The position numbers were made by a program, and so were the translations under genes. Under the pieces are notes generated by a model that did no database searches, was not told the origin of the DNA, and saw only the letters and a list, made by a program, of their open reading frames with translations. A stretch of DNA of 64,000 nucleotides from Geothrix sp. Lineage in GTDB: Bacteria > Acidobacteriota > Holophagae > Holophagales > Holophagaceae. This document shows, one piece after another, positions 1 through 8,505 of the stretch. Numbering within the stretch: the stretch's first letter is position 1; each line of letters opens with the position of its first letter. The stretch is from NCBI RefSeq assembly GCF_020622065.1, contig NZ_JAHRYQ010000002.1, positions 1 through 64,000 on the forward strand, read 5' to 3'.

Positions 1-120
1 GGCTCCCCTCGGCACCTCGCAGCCTCAACTGCGCAGGACATTCAGACTATCACTGGTCGCCAATGACGCAAGAGAAAATTTCAGGTGACCTCCCGGAACC
101 CCCAAGATCGGGCCATCTGA

Positions 121-139
121 CATGCCCGGCAAGGGCATG
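121..139. repeat. short inverted repeat left of trmFO
   Basis: Seven-base arms (CATGCCC / GGGCATG) flank a 5-base loop. There is no T-tract on either side, so it is not a convincing terminator. Nothing else can be supported in the first 224 bases, and the gene to the left lies outside the window. Confidence 0.25.
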
Positions 140-224
140 CCGAGCCCGGGAAGCGGCTCTGGCGGGGGGGCTTGGAAGCCCGGCGCGTCCTTGACGGTAG
201 AATCCTCCCAAACGGGGAGAGCGC

Positions 225-1571
225 GTGATCCACATCATCGGGGCGGGCCTGGCTGGCTCGGAAGCCGCCTGGCAGTTGGCGTCGAGGGGCCACGAGGTCC
301 TGATCTCCGAGATGAGGCCGCGGTGGACCACGCCTGCCCACACCACGGACCGCGCCGCGGAAATGGTCTGCTCCAACTCCTTCAAGAGCGACGATCCCGA
401 TTCGGCCACCGGGATCCTGAAGGCCGAGTTGCGGCGCATGGATTCGCTGATCCTGCGATGCGCCGAGGCCACCCGCGTCCCGGCAGGAAACAGCCTCGCG
501 GTTGACCGGGAGGCCTTCTCCCAGATGGTCACCACCGAATTGAAAACGCATCCCCGCATCCACTGGGAGGAGGCCCAGGTCGACTGTCCGGATCTCACGG
601 TGCCGACCATCCTGGCCACGGGTCCCCTCACTTCGGAACCCCTGGCCGCCTGGCTTGCCGGCCTCACCGGGAACGACAATCTCCATTTCTACGATGCGAT
701 CGCCCCCATCGTGGAACGGGACAGCATCGACATGGGCATCGCCTGGATGGCGGCGCGCTACGACAAGGGCGGCCCGGACTTCATCAACTGCCCCATGGAC
801 AAGGTGCAGTACGAACGGTTCCTGGATGCGCTGCTCGCCGCCGAGCGCGTTCCTCTCCACGAGGTGGACACGCCTTACTTCGAGGCCTGCCTGCCCATCG
901 AGGTCATGGCGGACCGTGGCCGCGAAACCCTCCGCCACGGCCCTATGAAGCCTGTGGGATTAGACGATCCCCGCACCGGGCGCTGGCCGCATGCGGTCAT
1001 CCAGCTTCGCCAGGACACCCTCGCCGGTGAACACTTCAACCTGGTCGGCTTTCAGACCCGCCTCAAATGGGGCGCCCAGAAAGAGGTCTTCCGCCTGATC
1101 CCGGGCCTCGAAGCGGCGGAATTCGTCCGCTTTGGAAGCATCCACCGGAACACCTACATCCAGGCCCCACGGATGCTCGATGCGACACTTGCTGTCAAAT
1201 CCATCGCGAACCTGTGGATCGCCGGCCAACTCTCAGGTGTGGAAGGCTATCTGGAATCCGCCGCCGGCGGCCTAGCAGCCGCCTTTGCCGTGGATCGCGC
1301 CGCTCAGGGCCAATTCACCCAACCCTTTCCGCAGGAGACGGTGCTGGGCAGCCTGCTCCACTACCTAGCCCACGCCTCCAGCAAGGACTTCGGCCCGACC
1401 AATGCCATGCTCGGCCTGCTGCCGCCTCTTCCCGAGGGCCTGCTCGACTTGCGGGGACTCAAGCGCGCGGGGGGAACCCGGGCGGTGAAATCCGCCAAGG
1501 GAAAGGCCCATCGTGAGCGGGCCCTGCTGGCGCTCGACCAGCACCTTCAAGCCCTTGGAGGCGCGCGATGA
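225..1571 (+). CDS. trmFO: methylenetetrahydrofolate--tRNA-(uracil-5-)-methyltransferase TrmFO
   Basis: A 448-residue cytosolic flavoprotein of the TrmFO family. These enzymes methylate U54 of tRNA to ribothymidine, using methylene-tetrahydrofolate and FAD. The N-terminus has a dinucleotide-binding glycine motif (GAGLAGSEA, residues 5-13) followed by the family segment with ARG/GLU-rich EMRP and the NSFKSDD region. The C-terminal part contains the GQLSGVEGYLESAA block typical of the family. Length matches the usual 430-470 residues. The start is a GTG with a GGGGAGA ribosome site 4 bases upstream. A TAGAAT hexamer at 199-204 could be its -10 box. The stop overlaps the start of the next gene (GATGA), so the two are likely translationally coupled. 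The call is very secure. Confidence 0.97.
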   Translation: MIHIIGAGLAGSEAAWQLASRGHEVLISEMRPRWTTPAHTTDRAAEMVCSNSFKSDDPDSATGILKAELRRMDSLILRCAEATRVPAGNSLAVDREAFSQMVTTELKTHPRIHWEEAQVDCPDLTVPTILATGPLTSEPLAAWLAGLTGNDNLHFYDAIAPIVERDSIDMGIAWMAARYDKGGPDFINCPMDKVQYERFLDALLAAERVPLHEVDTPYFEACLPIEVMADRGRETLRHGPMKPVGLDDPRTGRWPHAVIQLRQDTLAGEHFNLVGFQTRLKWGAQKEVFRLIPGLEAAEFVRFGSIHRNTYIQAPRMLDATLAVKSIANLWIAGQLSGVEGYLESAAGGLAAAFAVDRAAQGQFTQPFPQETVLGSLLHYLAHASSKDFGPTNAMLGLLPPLPEGLLDLRGLKRAGGTRAVKSAKGKAHRERALLALDQHLQALGGAR

Positions 1572-2875
1572 CCAGCCCCAAACTTCTCCTCGGCATTGCA
1601 GCGCTTGGCCTGTGCCTTGGCATCGGGTCATTCTGGCTGACCCGCCGCACACCTGGCGCCCCGCCCCAGGATGAGATCCAGACCCTGTTCCGGACGGAGG
1701 CCTCAGGCGCCGGTACCCTCGTGGCGTTGCAACCGCCGCCGGTGCCCCTCAGGACAGTCCGCTGGGTCGGCCCTCTCCCGGGAGGTGCCGCGGTGGCGCA
1801 AGTCCTGACCCAGACGGGACAGCAGCGGGTCGTGCTCTTCCAGAATGGGCAGCTGGGTCCCACCCTCTCCCTGCCCTGCCCGCCGGGCGTATCGGCGAGC
1901 TTCTTCCAATTCGCCGATCTGGTGGATGCGATCGTGGCTCCTGGCGAGGCGATGACGCTGCTGTACCGCAGCGCCAATGCGGCTGAGCCGGCCCTGATTC
2001 TCGCTTGGGATCTGCGTTCCGATCAGATGAAGTGGGCTCATCGGGCCAAGGGCGCCCATCTCGCTCTCTCCCCGGATCGGCGCAGCGTCTTCCTCTATGG
2101 TGAAGGCAGCGTCAGCATCCTTGATCTGGCCAGCGCGGCCCGCACTTCCATCCTTCAGGTGGAGATCCCCCAGGAGGTCGGAGAGATCTCCAGTTTGCTC
2201 CCCACAGGACCCAGGTCCTTCCTCGCGGCTCATGGGGCGGGCCTGTCGGCCTGGCACCAGGGAAGCTGGGCCCACACCAAGGCCCCGATGCCTTCACCCC
2301 TGGGGTTCAGCCGAGGCCTCGGTGCCCTTGCGGGATCAGCCAAGACCGCCTGGTGGCAGCCGGAACCCGGTCTGCTGATACCCCTCGACCCCAAGGGCCT
2401 CCCGGGAGAATCCAGAAACCTGAAGGTTCTGCTTCCCGAGGCCGCGGCCCTGGACGCGGACCTGCTCCGGCTCCTGGGCGCCGACGCCTCGGGTGCGCTC
2501 TGGTTCGGGCTGGCGCGGCCCACCCTGCCTTCGGCCCCCGCCCCCGTCCAAGAGGCGGCCCAGGCGCCCGCTGGAGAACCCAGCCCCCTTGCGGAGCCAT
2601 CGCCTTCCCTGCCCGGGGCCCAGGCCCCCGTCCCATCCCGCGACCCATGGGAGGCGCATCTGAAACAGGGGCTGGATCGCGTCTACCGGTGGAAGCCCGG
2701 CGAGGAAACCATGGCCGTCCTTACCTGGGCCGAAGCCTGGAAGAACCTGGCGCCCCCCGCTGGCTTCGTGCCGCCGACGGGCGACGCAGGCTTGCGGCCG
2801 GAGGCGGGTGCCCTGACCTTCGGCGCTCCGGAGCGGCTGTGGTGGCTGCCGTTGCCGGCCCTTCAGCCCAGGTAA
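1568..2875 (+). CDS. membrane-anchored propeller-like protein of unknown function
   Basis: A 435-residue protein with a single N-terminal hydrophobic segment (about residues 6-24), followed by TRR, suggesting an inner-membrane anchor. Residues about 45-310 contain repeated short strands and WD/quinoprotein-like elements, for example DLRSDQMKWAHRAKGAHLALSPD and the related SVSILDLASA segment. This suggests a beta-propeller, though I do not recognise a named family. A proline/alanine-rich linker covers about residues 318-352. Its ATG overlaps the trmFO stop, so it is co-translated with trmFO. Its 3' end overlaps the end of flgL on the other strand by 13 bases. The function is unknown; a role linked to tRNA modification is not implied by the sequence. 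Confidence 0.8.
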   Translation: MTSPKLLLGIAALGLCLGIGSFWLTRRTPGAPPQDEIQTLFRTEASGAGTLVALQPPPVPLRTVRWVGPLPGGAAVAQVLTQTGQQRVVLFQNGQLGPTLSLPCPPGVSASFFQFADLVDAIVAPGEAMTLLYRSANAAEPALILAWDLRSDQMKWAHRAKGAHLALSPDRRSVFLYGEGSVSILDLASAARTSILQVEIPQEVGEISSLLPTGPRSFLAAHGAGLSAWHQGSWAHTKAPMPSPLGFSRGLGALAGSAKTAWWQPEPGLLIPLDPKGLPGESRNLKVLLPEAAALDADLLRLLGADASGALWFGLARPTLPSAPAPVQEAAQAPAGEPSPLAEPSPSLPGAQAPVPSRDPWEAHLKQGLDRVYRWKPGEETMAVLTWAEAWKNLAPPAGFVPPTGDAGLRPEAGALTFGAPERLWWLPLPALQPR

Positions 2876-3804
2876 TCGAAGAGGTTGGTCTTGTTGATTT
2901 TCGCCAGGGCGCTCAGGGTGGCAGTCTGGATCGTCTGATCAGAGCTGAGTTCCGTGGCCGACTGGACATAGTCGGTGCCTTCCTGGGTGTCCTGGAGCCC
3001 CTGGAGGGTGAGGTTGAAGCCCGAGAGGGTGTCCTTCAGGTCCAGCAGGCCGGCCTGCCGCCCCCCCAGGTCGTCCTGGATCTGGTTCAGGTTGTCGAAG
3101 ATGCCCTTCAAGTCGGTCATGGCCGTCTGGATGCCCGTCGTGCTGTTGGCCAGCAGGGCATCGTGGAGCTGCGTCACGACCGTGAAGAGATCCGTGCTGC
3201 TGCCGACGCCGCCGCTACCGAAGAAGACCTTGTCTCCAGGCAGATTCGTCGTGACGGCCGTGTTGCTCGTCACATCGAGATTGATGTCCCCCGAGTCGCC
3301 CGAATAGGTGATCGCGCCGTTGCCGGGCCCGTAAGGAGGGGTGTTGGGCGGCACTGGAACCGCGAACGGAAGCGTCTGTGTCTGGGTGCCGGCAAAGAGG
3401 TACTTGCCCTGATCCTTCGTATTCGCCAGGGCCAGCAGGTTGCTCCGGATCGAGTCCACCTCCTGGGCCAAGGCCGCCCGGCCGGCGGCGCCGTTCGTCG
3501 AGTTCGCGGCCTGCTGGGCCAGTTCCCGGAGGCGGGTGACCGAGTTGAGTGAGCCCGTCACCACATCTTCGGAAGACATCAGGAAGGACAGCGCCGAGTC
3601 CGCCTGCTTGATGAACTGGGCATTGGCCTGGATGGAGTTCTGAAAATCAAGCACCAGCGCGGCCGCGGCGGGGTCATCCCCGGGGCGGGTGATGCGCTTC
3701 CCGGAAGCCAGGCGGGTGGTGTTCAGCGCGAGCCTTTCCTTGGTCCTCTCGAGATCGAGGAGCGTCTGGCGCTGCTGGGTGGTGCTGGGCGTTCGGAAGG
3801 ACAT
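2863..3804 (-). CDS. flgL: flagellar hook-associated protein 3 (FlgL)
   Basis: A 313-residue homologue of FlgL, the second hook-filament junction protein, exported through the flagellar type III apparatus. The N-terminal D0/D1 helix region is flagellin-like: residues 5-45 carry the heptad-rich STTQQRQTLLDLERTKERL and the conserved RLASGKRITRPGDDPAAAA. The C-terminus has the matching helix (LSALAKINKTNLFDYLG). There is no signal peptide, as expected. The start is an ATG with AGGTG upstream. It lies 30 bases downstream of flgK and is the last gene of the flagellar operon. The stop overlaps the convergent gene on the plus strand, and no terminator hairpin is visible between them. Confidence 0.95.
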   Translation of the reverse strand: MSFRTPSTTQQRQTLLDLERTKERLALNTTRLASGKRITRPGDDPAAAALVLDFQNSIQANAQFIKQADSALSFLMSSEDVVTGSLNSVTRLRELAQQAANSTNGAAGRAALAQEVDSIRSNLLALANTKDQGKYLFAGTQTQTLPFAVPVPPNTPPYGPGNGAITYSGDSGDINLDVTSNTAVTTNLPGDKVFFGSGGVGSSTDLFTVVTQLHDALLANSTTGIQTAMTDLKGIFDNLNQIQDDLGGRQAGLLDLKDTLSGFNLTLQGLQDTQEGTDYVQSATELSSDQTIQTATLSALAKINKTNLFDYLG

Positions 3805-3834
3805 GGGTCACCTGCTCTCAATGCTTATCGGCAC

Positions 3835-5328
3835 TTATCGGCCGAACTGGTTCACCAGCTGATCCGTGAGTTGGTTGATCACGCTGAGGAAACGCGCAGA
3901 TGCCTGATAGCCCCGCTGGAAGGTCATCATGTTCGCGGCTTCCTCATCCAGGTCCACGCCCGAAATGCGGTCCCGCTGGGTCTGGAGGGCCGACACCAGG
4001 TTCTGCTGAGTGTCGCTCTGGGCCTTCCAGTTCTGGGCCTGGGTACCGACATCGCTGATGAGCCGACCCGCCGCGGTGCTGTATCCCGTGTCACCCACGC
4101 CATTGTGGTCCGTATCCACCGTCGTTCCGGAGAACTGGAGGTTTGCCATGGCCTTGGCATTGTCATTGTTGCCCTTGGCTCCAGCCACTCCAGCGGCGGC
4201 AATCAAGTAGGGGTCCTTCACGATGGCCGAGGAGACCGAGAGCGCGTTCACCATGCCCTTGTACGAGCTGGCCACCGTGATGCCTCCCGGGAGCCCCCCA
4301 TTGGTGGCGTCCCCGAGGAAGAAGTAGTTGTCGTAGGGGGGCGGGCCCGCGTTGGCTGTGGTGACGCCATCGGCCGCGTACCCGGTCTTGTGGAGTGCGT
4401 TCACCTGCCCCGCCACGCCGGCGGCGATCTGATCCAGCTGCAGCTGGAACCCCACCAGGATGTTGTCACGAAGGTCCAGCTTGGCGCCGAGCTGCCCGTC
4501 CTTGATGCCCTTGGTGACATCCACGGGGGCCCCACCCATCTCCGACAGCACGCTGGAATAGCCGTCCTGGGCGCTTCCGGCCTGGACTCGAAGCTTGTAG
4601 GCGTTGCTTCCGCTGACGAGCACGGCGGCACCCGAATCCAGGCTGATCTGGTACTCCCCCTTGGAGCCCTCGAACACATTGATGCCCACCAGCCCCGCGA
4701 GCTTGTCTGTCAGGGCCTTCCGCTGGTCGCGGGCGTCGTTGTCCAGGCCCTGGCCGGATTCGGTGGTGATCTGCTGGTTCAGCCGGGCGATCTGATCCGT
4801 CAGCACATTCACTTCGTTCGTGATGCTGCCCACGGCCAGATCGGCGCTGCTCCTCTGATCCGCCAGGAGGCGGTAGCGGCTCTGGAGCGCCGTGATCATG
4901 GACTGGGCCTTGCCAACCACATTGGTACGCAGGGCCCCGTCTTCGGGCCGCGCCGACAGTTCCTGAAAACCTTGGAAGAAGGCCTGGATCTGAGCGGCGA
5001 TGCCGGTGCTTCCCGAATCGCCCAGACTCGCCGAAATGGCGTCCACGCCGGAGTAGCGCTCCGTGGCGCCCGTCTGGCGGGCCGTCTCGCGGTAGATCTG
5101 GAGATCCAGGAACCGGTCGCGGATGCCCTGCACCGTATTCAGGGTCACGCCCGTCCCGAAATAGACCTGGCCTTCGATCAGCGACTGGTTCGAAGTCAGG
5201 TCGGCCCGCTGCCGGGTATAGCCGGGCGTGTTCACATTCGCGATGTTGTGGCCCACCACATTGAGGGCCGACTGCTGGGCCTGGAGGCCCGTAAGCCCGA
5301 GGTAGAGACTGGCATTGAGTCCGGGCAT
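3835..5328 (-). CDS. flgK: flagellar hook-associated protein 1 (FlgK)
   Basis: A 497-residue FlgK, the first hook-filament junction protein. The N-terminus has the rod/hook family motif (LTGLQAQQSALNVVGHNIANVNTPGYTRQRA, residues 11-41). The C-terminus has the paired helix with GVDLDEEAANMMTFQRGYQASARF (about 453-476), diagnostic for flagellar axial proteins. The central part is a variable Gly/Asn-rich domain. FlgK is exported by the flagellar type III system, and the presumed chaperone gene (FlgN-like) lies immediately upstream. The start ATG has a GGAG site (GGAGACTCCC) and lies 9 bases after the preceding stop. Confidence 0.97.
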   Translation of the reverse strand: MPGLNASLYLGLTGLQAQQSALNVVGHNIANVNTPGYTRQRADLTSNQSLIEGQVYFGTGVTLNTVQGIRDRFLDLQIYRETARQTGATERYSGVDAISASLGDSGSTGIAAQIQAFFQGFQELSARPEDGALRTNVVGKAQSMITALQSRYRLLADQRSSADLAVGSITNEVNVLTDQIARLNQQITTESGQGLDNDARDQRKALTDKLAGLVGINVFEGSKGEYQISLDSGAAVLVSGSNAYKLRVQAGSAQDGYSSVLSEMGGAPVDVTKGIKDGQLGAKLDLRDNILVGFQLQLDQIAAGVAGQVNALHKTGYAADGVTTANAGPPPYDNYFFLGDATNGGLPGGITVASSYKGMVNALSVSSAIVKDPYLIAAAGVAGAKGNNDNAKAMANLQFSGTTVDTDHNGVGDTGYSTAAGRLISDVGTQAQNWKAQSDTQQNLVSALQTQRDRISGVDLDEEAANMMTFQRGYQASARFLSVINQLTDQLVNQFGR

Positions 5329-5337
5329 GGGAGTCTC

Positions 5338-5634
5338 CTAGGCCTTTTCGTACAGGCGGGGAGCCAGGCCAGAGGCGTCGGCAGGAATGCCATTCCGGCC
5401 ATAACCGGGATTCCCCGACAAGCCGATGAGCGTCGCCCGAAGGGGCGACTGCAGCCCCGCCAGGAGGGTCTGGATGGAGGTGAGACGGCGCTTCAGAGCC
5501 AGGGCGCCAGCCTGATCCTCCGGCCAACCCACCAGTTCGGACCAGCGGATCTTGGTCAGAAGGGTGGCCGGATCCTCCCCTGCAACGAGTCTGGACTCGA
5601 GCGCATCCAGGAGTTCGGGCACGGCATGCAGCAT
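5338..5634 (-). CDS. FlgN-like flagellar export chaperone candidate
   Basis: A 98-residue acidic-to-neutral helical protein just upstream of flgK. The ATG at 5634 is preferred because AGGAGG sits 6 bases upstream; an in-frame ATG at 5649 would add five residues. Size and position match FlgN, the chaperone for FlgK/FlgL, and a short basic/aromatic tail (LYEKA) also fits. However, there is no motif that proves the family, so the assignment rests mainly on context. It lies 9 bases before flgK. Confidence 0.6.
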   Translation of the reverse strand: MLHAVPELLDALESRLVAGEDPATLLTKIRWSELVGWPEDQAGALALKRRLTSIQTLLAGLQSPLRATLIGLSGNPGYGRNGIPADASGLAPRLYEKA

Positions 5635-5666
5635 GGAAGGCCTCCTCATGGGTCTTCCGGCAAGCC

Positions 5667-5963
5667 TCAGGCCAACAGGTCCAGGTGCGGGTCGGCACCC
5701 TCTGCCGGGCTTTCTTCGGCTTCTTCGTCAGAGGCACCAGTGCCCTCGCCCTGGTTGCCCCGCTGCCCCTGGCGCTCCGAGAGCCGCAGCTCATCGGATT
5801 CGGCGACCTCCGGCACTTCCGCCATGGCCTCAGCCAGCTTCGCATCGAAGGCCTGCCGCCGGGCCTGCTCCCGCTGCACCTGCGCCCCGCCGTCCATGGC
5901 CAGCCGAACCGTCTCGATGGCGGCGGTCTGCAGAATTTGGCGCTGTCCCAGGGGGCTGATCAT
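5667..5963 (-). CDS. small flagellar-operon protein of unknown function
   Basis: A 98-residue protein not recognised from sequence. Residues 1-60 look helical (ISPLGQRQILQTAAIETVRLA and a charged heptad region). Residues 60-98 are strongly acidic and low in complexity (GEGTGASDEEAEESPAEGAD). It sits between flgM and the flgN-like gene in the same orientation, with short gaps on both sides, so it belongs to the flagellar operon. The start has GAGG very close (about 3 bases), so initiation may be weak or coupled. It may be a lineage-specific flagellar accessory factor. Confidence 0.65.
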   Translation of the reverse strand: MISPLGQRQILQTAAIETVRLAMDGGAQVQREQARRQAFDAKLAEAMAEVPEVAESDELRLSERQGQRGNQGEGTGASDEEAEESPAEGADPHLDLLA

Positions 5964-5987
5964 GTCCTCACGACGGGGACCTCGGGG

Positions 5988-6290
5988 CTAGGAACGATGT
6001 CCCTTCGCCAGATGCTCACGAATGAGCCCCTCGGCCACGGCCTCTCCATCGGGGTGGTAGGCATCCGCATCAAGTTGATTTTTAAGGGCTTCCACCTTTT
6101 CAGCCCGAATATCCGGGGTCACCGCCAGAACCTCCTGGGCCACGGCCATAAGCTGGGCCGAAGAGGAGACCTGGACGGCGTCTGAAGCAGGCGCCGGTGC
6201 GACGGCCGCAGCCGAGGGCGTGGCGGATCCCTTGGACCCGGACACGCTCTGGGAGCCACTGACGCCACCCGGTTTGCCACTGATGCGCAT
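5988..6290 (-). CDS. flgM: negative regulator of flagellin synthesis FlgM (anti-sigma-28)
   Basis: A 100-residue FlgM-type protein. FlgM binds and inhibits FliA (sigma-28) until the hook is complete, then is exported. The N-terminus is disordered and Ser/Gly/Ala-rich (MRISGKPGG onward). The C-terminal half contains the FliA-binding helices, with VQVSSSAQLM followed by RAEKVEALKNQLDADAYHPDGEAVAEGLI, the classic FlgM pattern. The ATG at 6290 follows a GAGGTG site. A longer in-frame extension to 6416 would run into flgJ and is rejected. Its placement between flgJ and flgK matches many flagellar late operons. Confidence 0.88.
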   Translation of the reverse strand: MRISGKPGGVSGSQSVSGSKGSATPSAAAVAPAPASDAVQVSSSAQLMAVAQEVLAVTPDIRAEKVEALKNQLDADAYHPDGEAVAEGLIREHLAKGHRS

Positions 6291-6292
6291 AT

Positions 6293-6673
6293 TCACCTCG
6301 ACAAGGCTCCTATCGGCAGTTTGCCGGAATCCCTCAACTCGTCGGGTGTCGTGATTTTTTTGTCGGTTTTTTCGTGCTGGTTCCAGCTTTCCTTCAGGCG
6401 ATCCGCGAGGCCCCATCCATGGCCGGTGGAGACGGCCTGGTCCACCACGGCCTGGTCCATCAGGTACTCGTAGGTCGAGCGCGACTGGCCGGAATCCCCC
6501 AGCAATCCCGAGGGTTCCACGGTCTTGCGCATGGTCTGGAAGAGGAGGCCCATGAGCAGGCCCTCGAACTGCCGTGCCGCCTTGTCGGTCTTTTCCGCCG
6601 GACCGGGCAGGGCCTTCATCCCCTGGGCCTGGGTCAGGGGATCGGCGGTGGGCAGCGCGCCAAGGCCGATCAC
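6293..6673 (-). CDS. flgJ: rod-binding protein FlgJ, N-terminal domain only
   Basis: A 126-residue protein corresponding to the rod-capping domain of FlgJ. The conserved block KAARQFEGLLMGLLFQTMRKTV (about residues 31-52) is followed by YEYLMDQAVVDQAVSTGHGWGLADRL (about 68-93). The C-terminal peptidoglycan hydrolase (glucosaminidase) domain of enterobacterial FlgJ is absent, as in many bacteria where a separate enzyme is used. The start is a GTG that overlaps the flgI stop (GTGA), giving translational coupling. It stops 2 bases before the flgM start. Confidence 0.9.
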   Translation of the reverse strand: MIGLGALPTADPLTQAQGMKALPGPAEKTDKAARQFEGLLMGLLFQTMRKTVEPSGLLGDSGQSRSTYEYLMDQAVVDQAVSTGHGWGLADRLKESWNQHEKTDKKITTPDELRDSGKLPIGALSR

Positions 6674-7779
6674 AGCACCCTCAGTTCAGCCTGGAGGGCT
6701 CCGGCTTCCTTGATGGCCTGGAGGATGGCCACCATGTCCCGGGGGCTGACGCCCATGCTGTTGAGCATTTCCGCGAGCTTACCCACGCTCACGCCGGGTT
6801 CGACATTGAGCGTCTTGGGCTTTTCCTCCACGGCGGCAACATCCTTCTTGGTCGCGGTGACGGTCTTGCCCTGGCTGAAGGGCGCGGGCTGGCTCACCAG
6901 CGGCGTGGAACTGACCATGATGCTGAGACCGCCCTGCACGATGCTCACGGCGCCGATGCGGACTTCGGATCCCAGGATGACGGTCCCCGTGCGCTCGTTC
7001 ACCACGACCCGGGCCCGGGGCTGCAGCTGCACACTCAGGTTCTCCAGCCGGGCCACGAGCTCGACGGCCCGACCCTGGTACTCCTTCGGAATCTGCACAT
7101 CCACCGTGCGGGCATCCAGGGGCTGGGCCACCTTCTCGCCAAGCTCTTCGTTGATGCTGTGCACCACCCGGATGGCCGTCGTGAAGTCCTCTTCCATCAG
7201 GCTGTACCGCAGGGAGTTCCGGGCATTGAAGTTCCCGCCCACCTCGCGCTCGATGAGGGCGCCTTCCGGCACCCGGCCCACCGTCGGATGGTTCTTCGTG
7301 ACTGAGGCGCCCCCGGCCGCGGCGCTGAATCCGCCCACCAGCAAGGGGCCCTGGGCCACCGCGTAGGTCTGGCTGTCCGGGCCCTGCAGGGCCGTCATCA
7401 GCAGAATGCCGCCGGCCAGGGACTTCGCGTCGCCGGTGCTGGACACGGTCACATCGATGCGGGAGCCCGTCCGGGCGAAGGGGGGCAACTCCGCCGTCAC
7501 CATGACTGCCGCGATGTTCTTCACCTTCACCGTCGTCGGATTGACTGTCAACCCTTGACGGGACAGGAGGTTGGTCAGCGATTGCACGGTGAACTTCGTC
7601 TGGTCCTTGTCACCGGTTCCGTCCAGGCCCACCACCACGCCGTAGCCCAGCAGCTGGTTGCCGCGGACGCCCTGGAGCCGGGCCACATCCCGGAGGCGGG
7701 ATTCGATCTTCTTTTCAGGCTTGACCGCATCCGCTCCGAAGAGCGTGAGGGCCGCGAGGAACAGGGCTGCGATGCGCAT
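6670..7779 (-). CDS. flgI: flagellar P-ring protein FlgI
   Basis: A 369-residue FlgI, the subunit of the periplasmic P ring around the flagellar rod. A Sec signal peptide is present (residues 1-19, cleavage near LFGADA). The mature part starts with the family block SRLRDVARLQGVRGNQLLGYGVVVGLDGTGD (about 27-57). Other conserved parts are VMVTAELPPFARTGSRIDVTVSS and the C-terminal LAEMLNSMGVSPRDMVAILQAIKEAGAL. Length is normal for the family. The start has a strong AGGAGG site. It follows flgH by 9 bases. Confidence 0.97.
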   Translation of the reverse strand: MRIAALFLAALTLFGADAVKPEKKIESRLRDVARLQGVRGNQLLGYGVVVGLDGTGDKDQTKFTVQSLTNLLSRQGLTVNPTTVKVKNIAAVMVTAELPPFARTGSRIDVTVSSTGDAKSLAGGILLMTALQGPDSQTYAVAQGPLLVGGFSAAAGGASVTKNHPTVGRVPEGALIEREVGGNFNARNSLRYSLMEEDFTTAIRVVHSINEELGEKVAQPLDARTVDVQIPKEYQGRAVELVARLENLSVQLQPRARVVVNERTGTVILGSEVRIGAVSIVQGGLSIMVSSTPLVSQPAPFSQGKTVTATKKDVAAVEEKPKTLNVEPGVSVGKLAEMLNSMGVSPRDMVAILQAIKEAGALQAELRVL

Positions 7780-7788
7780 GGAAGCCTC

Positions 7789-8463
7789 CTAGAAGGGCCA
7801 GATGTAGGCCAGCAGCCGGCTGATGTAGCCCGGCTTGAGGGTCTCGTCCACCACGCCCTGGCCACCGTAGCCGATGCGCAGTTCCGCCACCTGGCCGGAG
7901 GCGATGCTGTTGTCCTTGTCGAGCCGGTTCGGATCGATCATGCCCGCCACATAGAGACGCTGCGTCTCGTTGTTGAGCTGGATGTCGCGGTAGCCTTCGA
8001 CGATCAGGTTCCCGTTACCGATGACCTTGACCACCCGGGCGGTGACGACCGTGGTGAAGGTCGCGCTGCGCCCCGTGGTCCCGGTGCCGGCGAACTTGTT
8101 GGTGTTGGCGGTCGTCTTGTCGGAGGTGCTGCTGCCGATGCCGAATCCCGAGAGCGCACCGAACAGGTTGGGGCTGCTCAGCTTATTGCTACCATCCCGC
8201 TTGGTCGTCACATCGGCCTTGCTGATGGCATTGGTGCTTTCCGTGATGCGCAGGGTCACCAGGTCGTTCACCCGGAAGGCCCGGAGGTCGGCCACGAAGG
8301 GCCGGTCCCGCCAGAGGCTGCCCTCACTCAGGGGCTGGGCGGCCGGGGCCTCCTCCACCAGGGGAATGGCCGGCTTCTTCACCAGGTTGGGGTCGTGGCG
8401 ACGGGGAATGGAGCAACCGATCCCGACCAGCACCAGGGCAATAGGCAGCATTTTCCGCATCAC
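7789..8463 (-). CDS. flgH: flagellar L-ring lipoprotein FlgH
   Basis: A 224-residue outer-membrane lipoprotein that forms the L ring. The signal peptide ends in a lipobox (GIGC, Cys17), followed by S-I-P. The core has the FlgH hallmark SLWRDRPFVADLRAFRVNDLVTLRITESTNA (about 49-79), then the variable region and LIVEGYRDIQLNNETQRLYVAGMIDP. The C-terminus ends in a hydrophobic/aromatic IWPF. It is the first flagellar gene of the minus-strand operon in the window. The 42 bases between prmC and flgH show no clear promoter, so transcription may enter from prmC. Confidence 0.96.
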   Translation of the reverse strand: MMRKMLPIALVLVGIGCSIPRRHDPNLVKKPAIPLVEEAPAAQPLSEGSLWRDRPFVADLRAFRVNDLVTLRITESTNAISKADVTTKRDGSNKLSSPNLFGALSGFGIGSSTSDKTTANTNKFAGTGTTGRSATFTTVVTARVVKVIGNGNLIVEGYRDIQLNNETQRLYVAGMIDPNRLDKDNSIASGQVAELRIGYGGQGVVDETLKPGYISRLLAYIWPF

Positions 8464-8505
8464 AGGCCTCCACGCCTAGACAGGGCGAGGAGGATGCCAA
8501 AAGGC

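Noticed and set aside
3871-5991. A 706-codon plus-strand frame over the flgK region
   Set aside because: Fully antisense to flgK, the FlgN-like gene and the small flagellar gene; no domain pattern.
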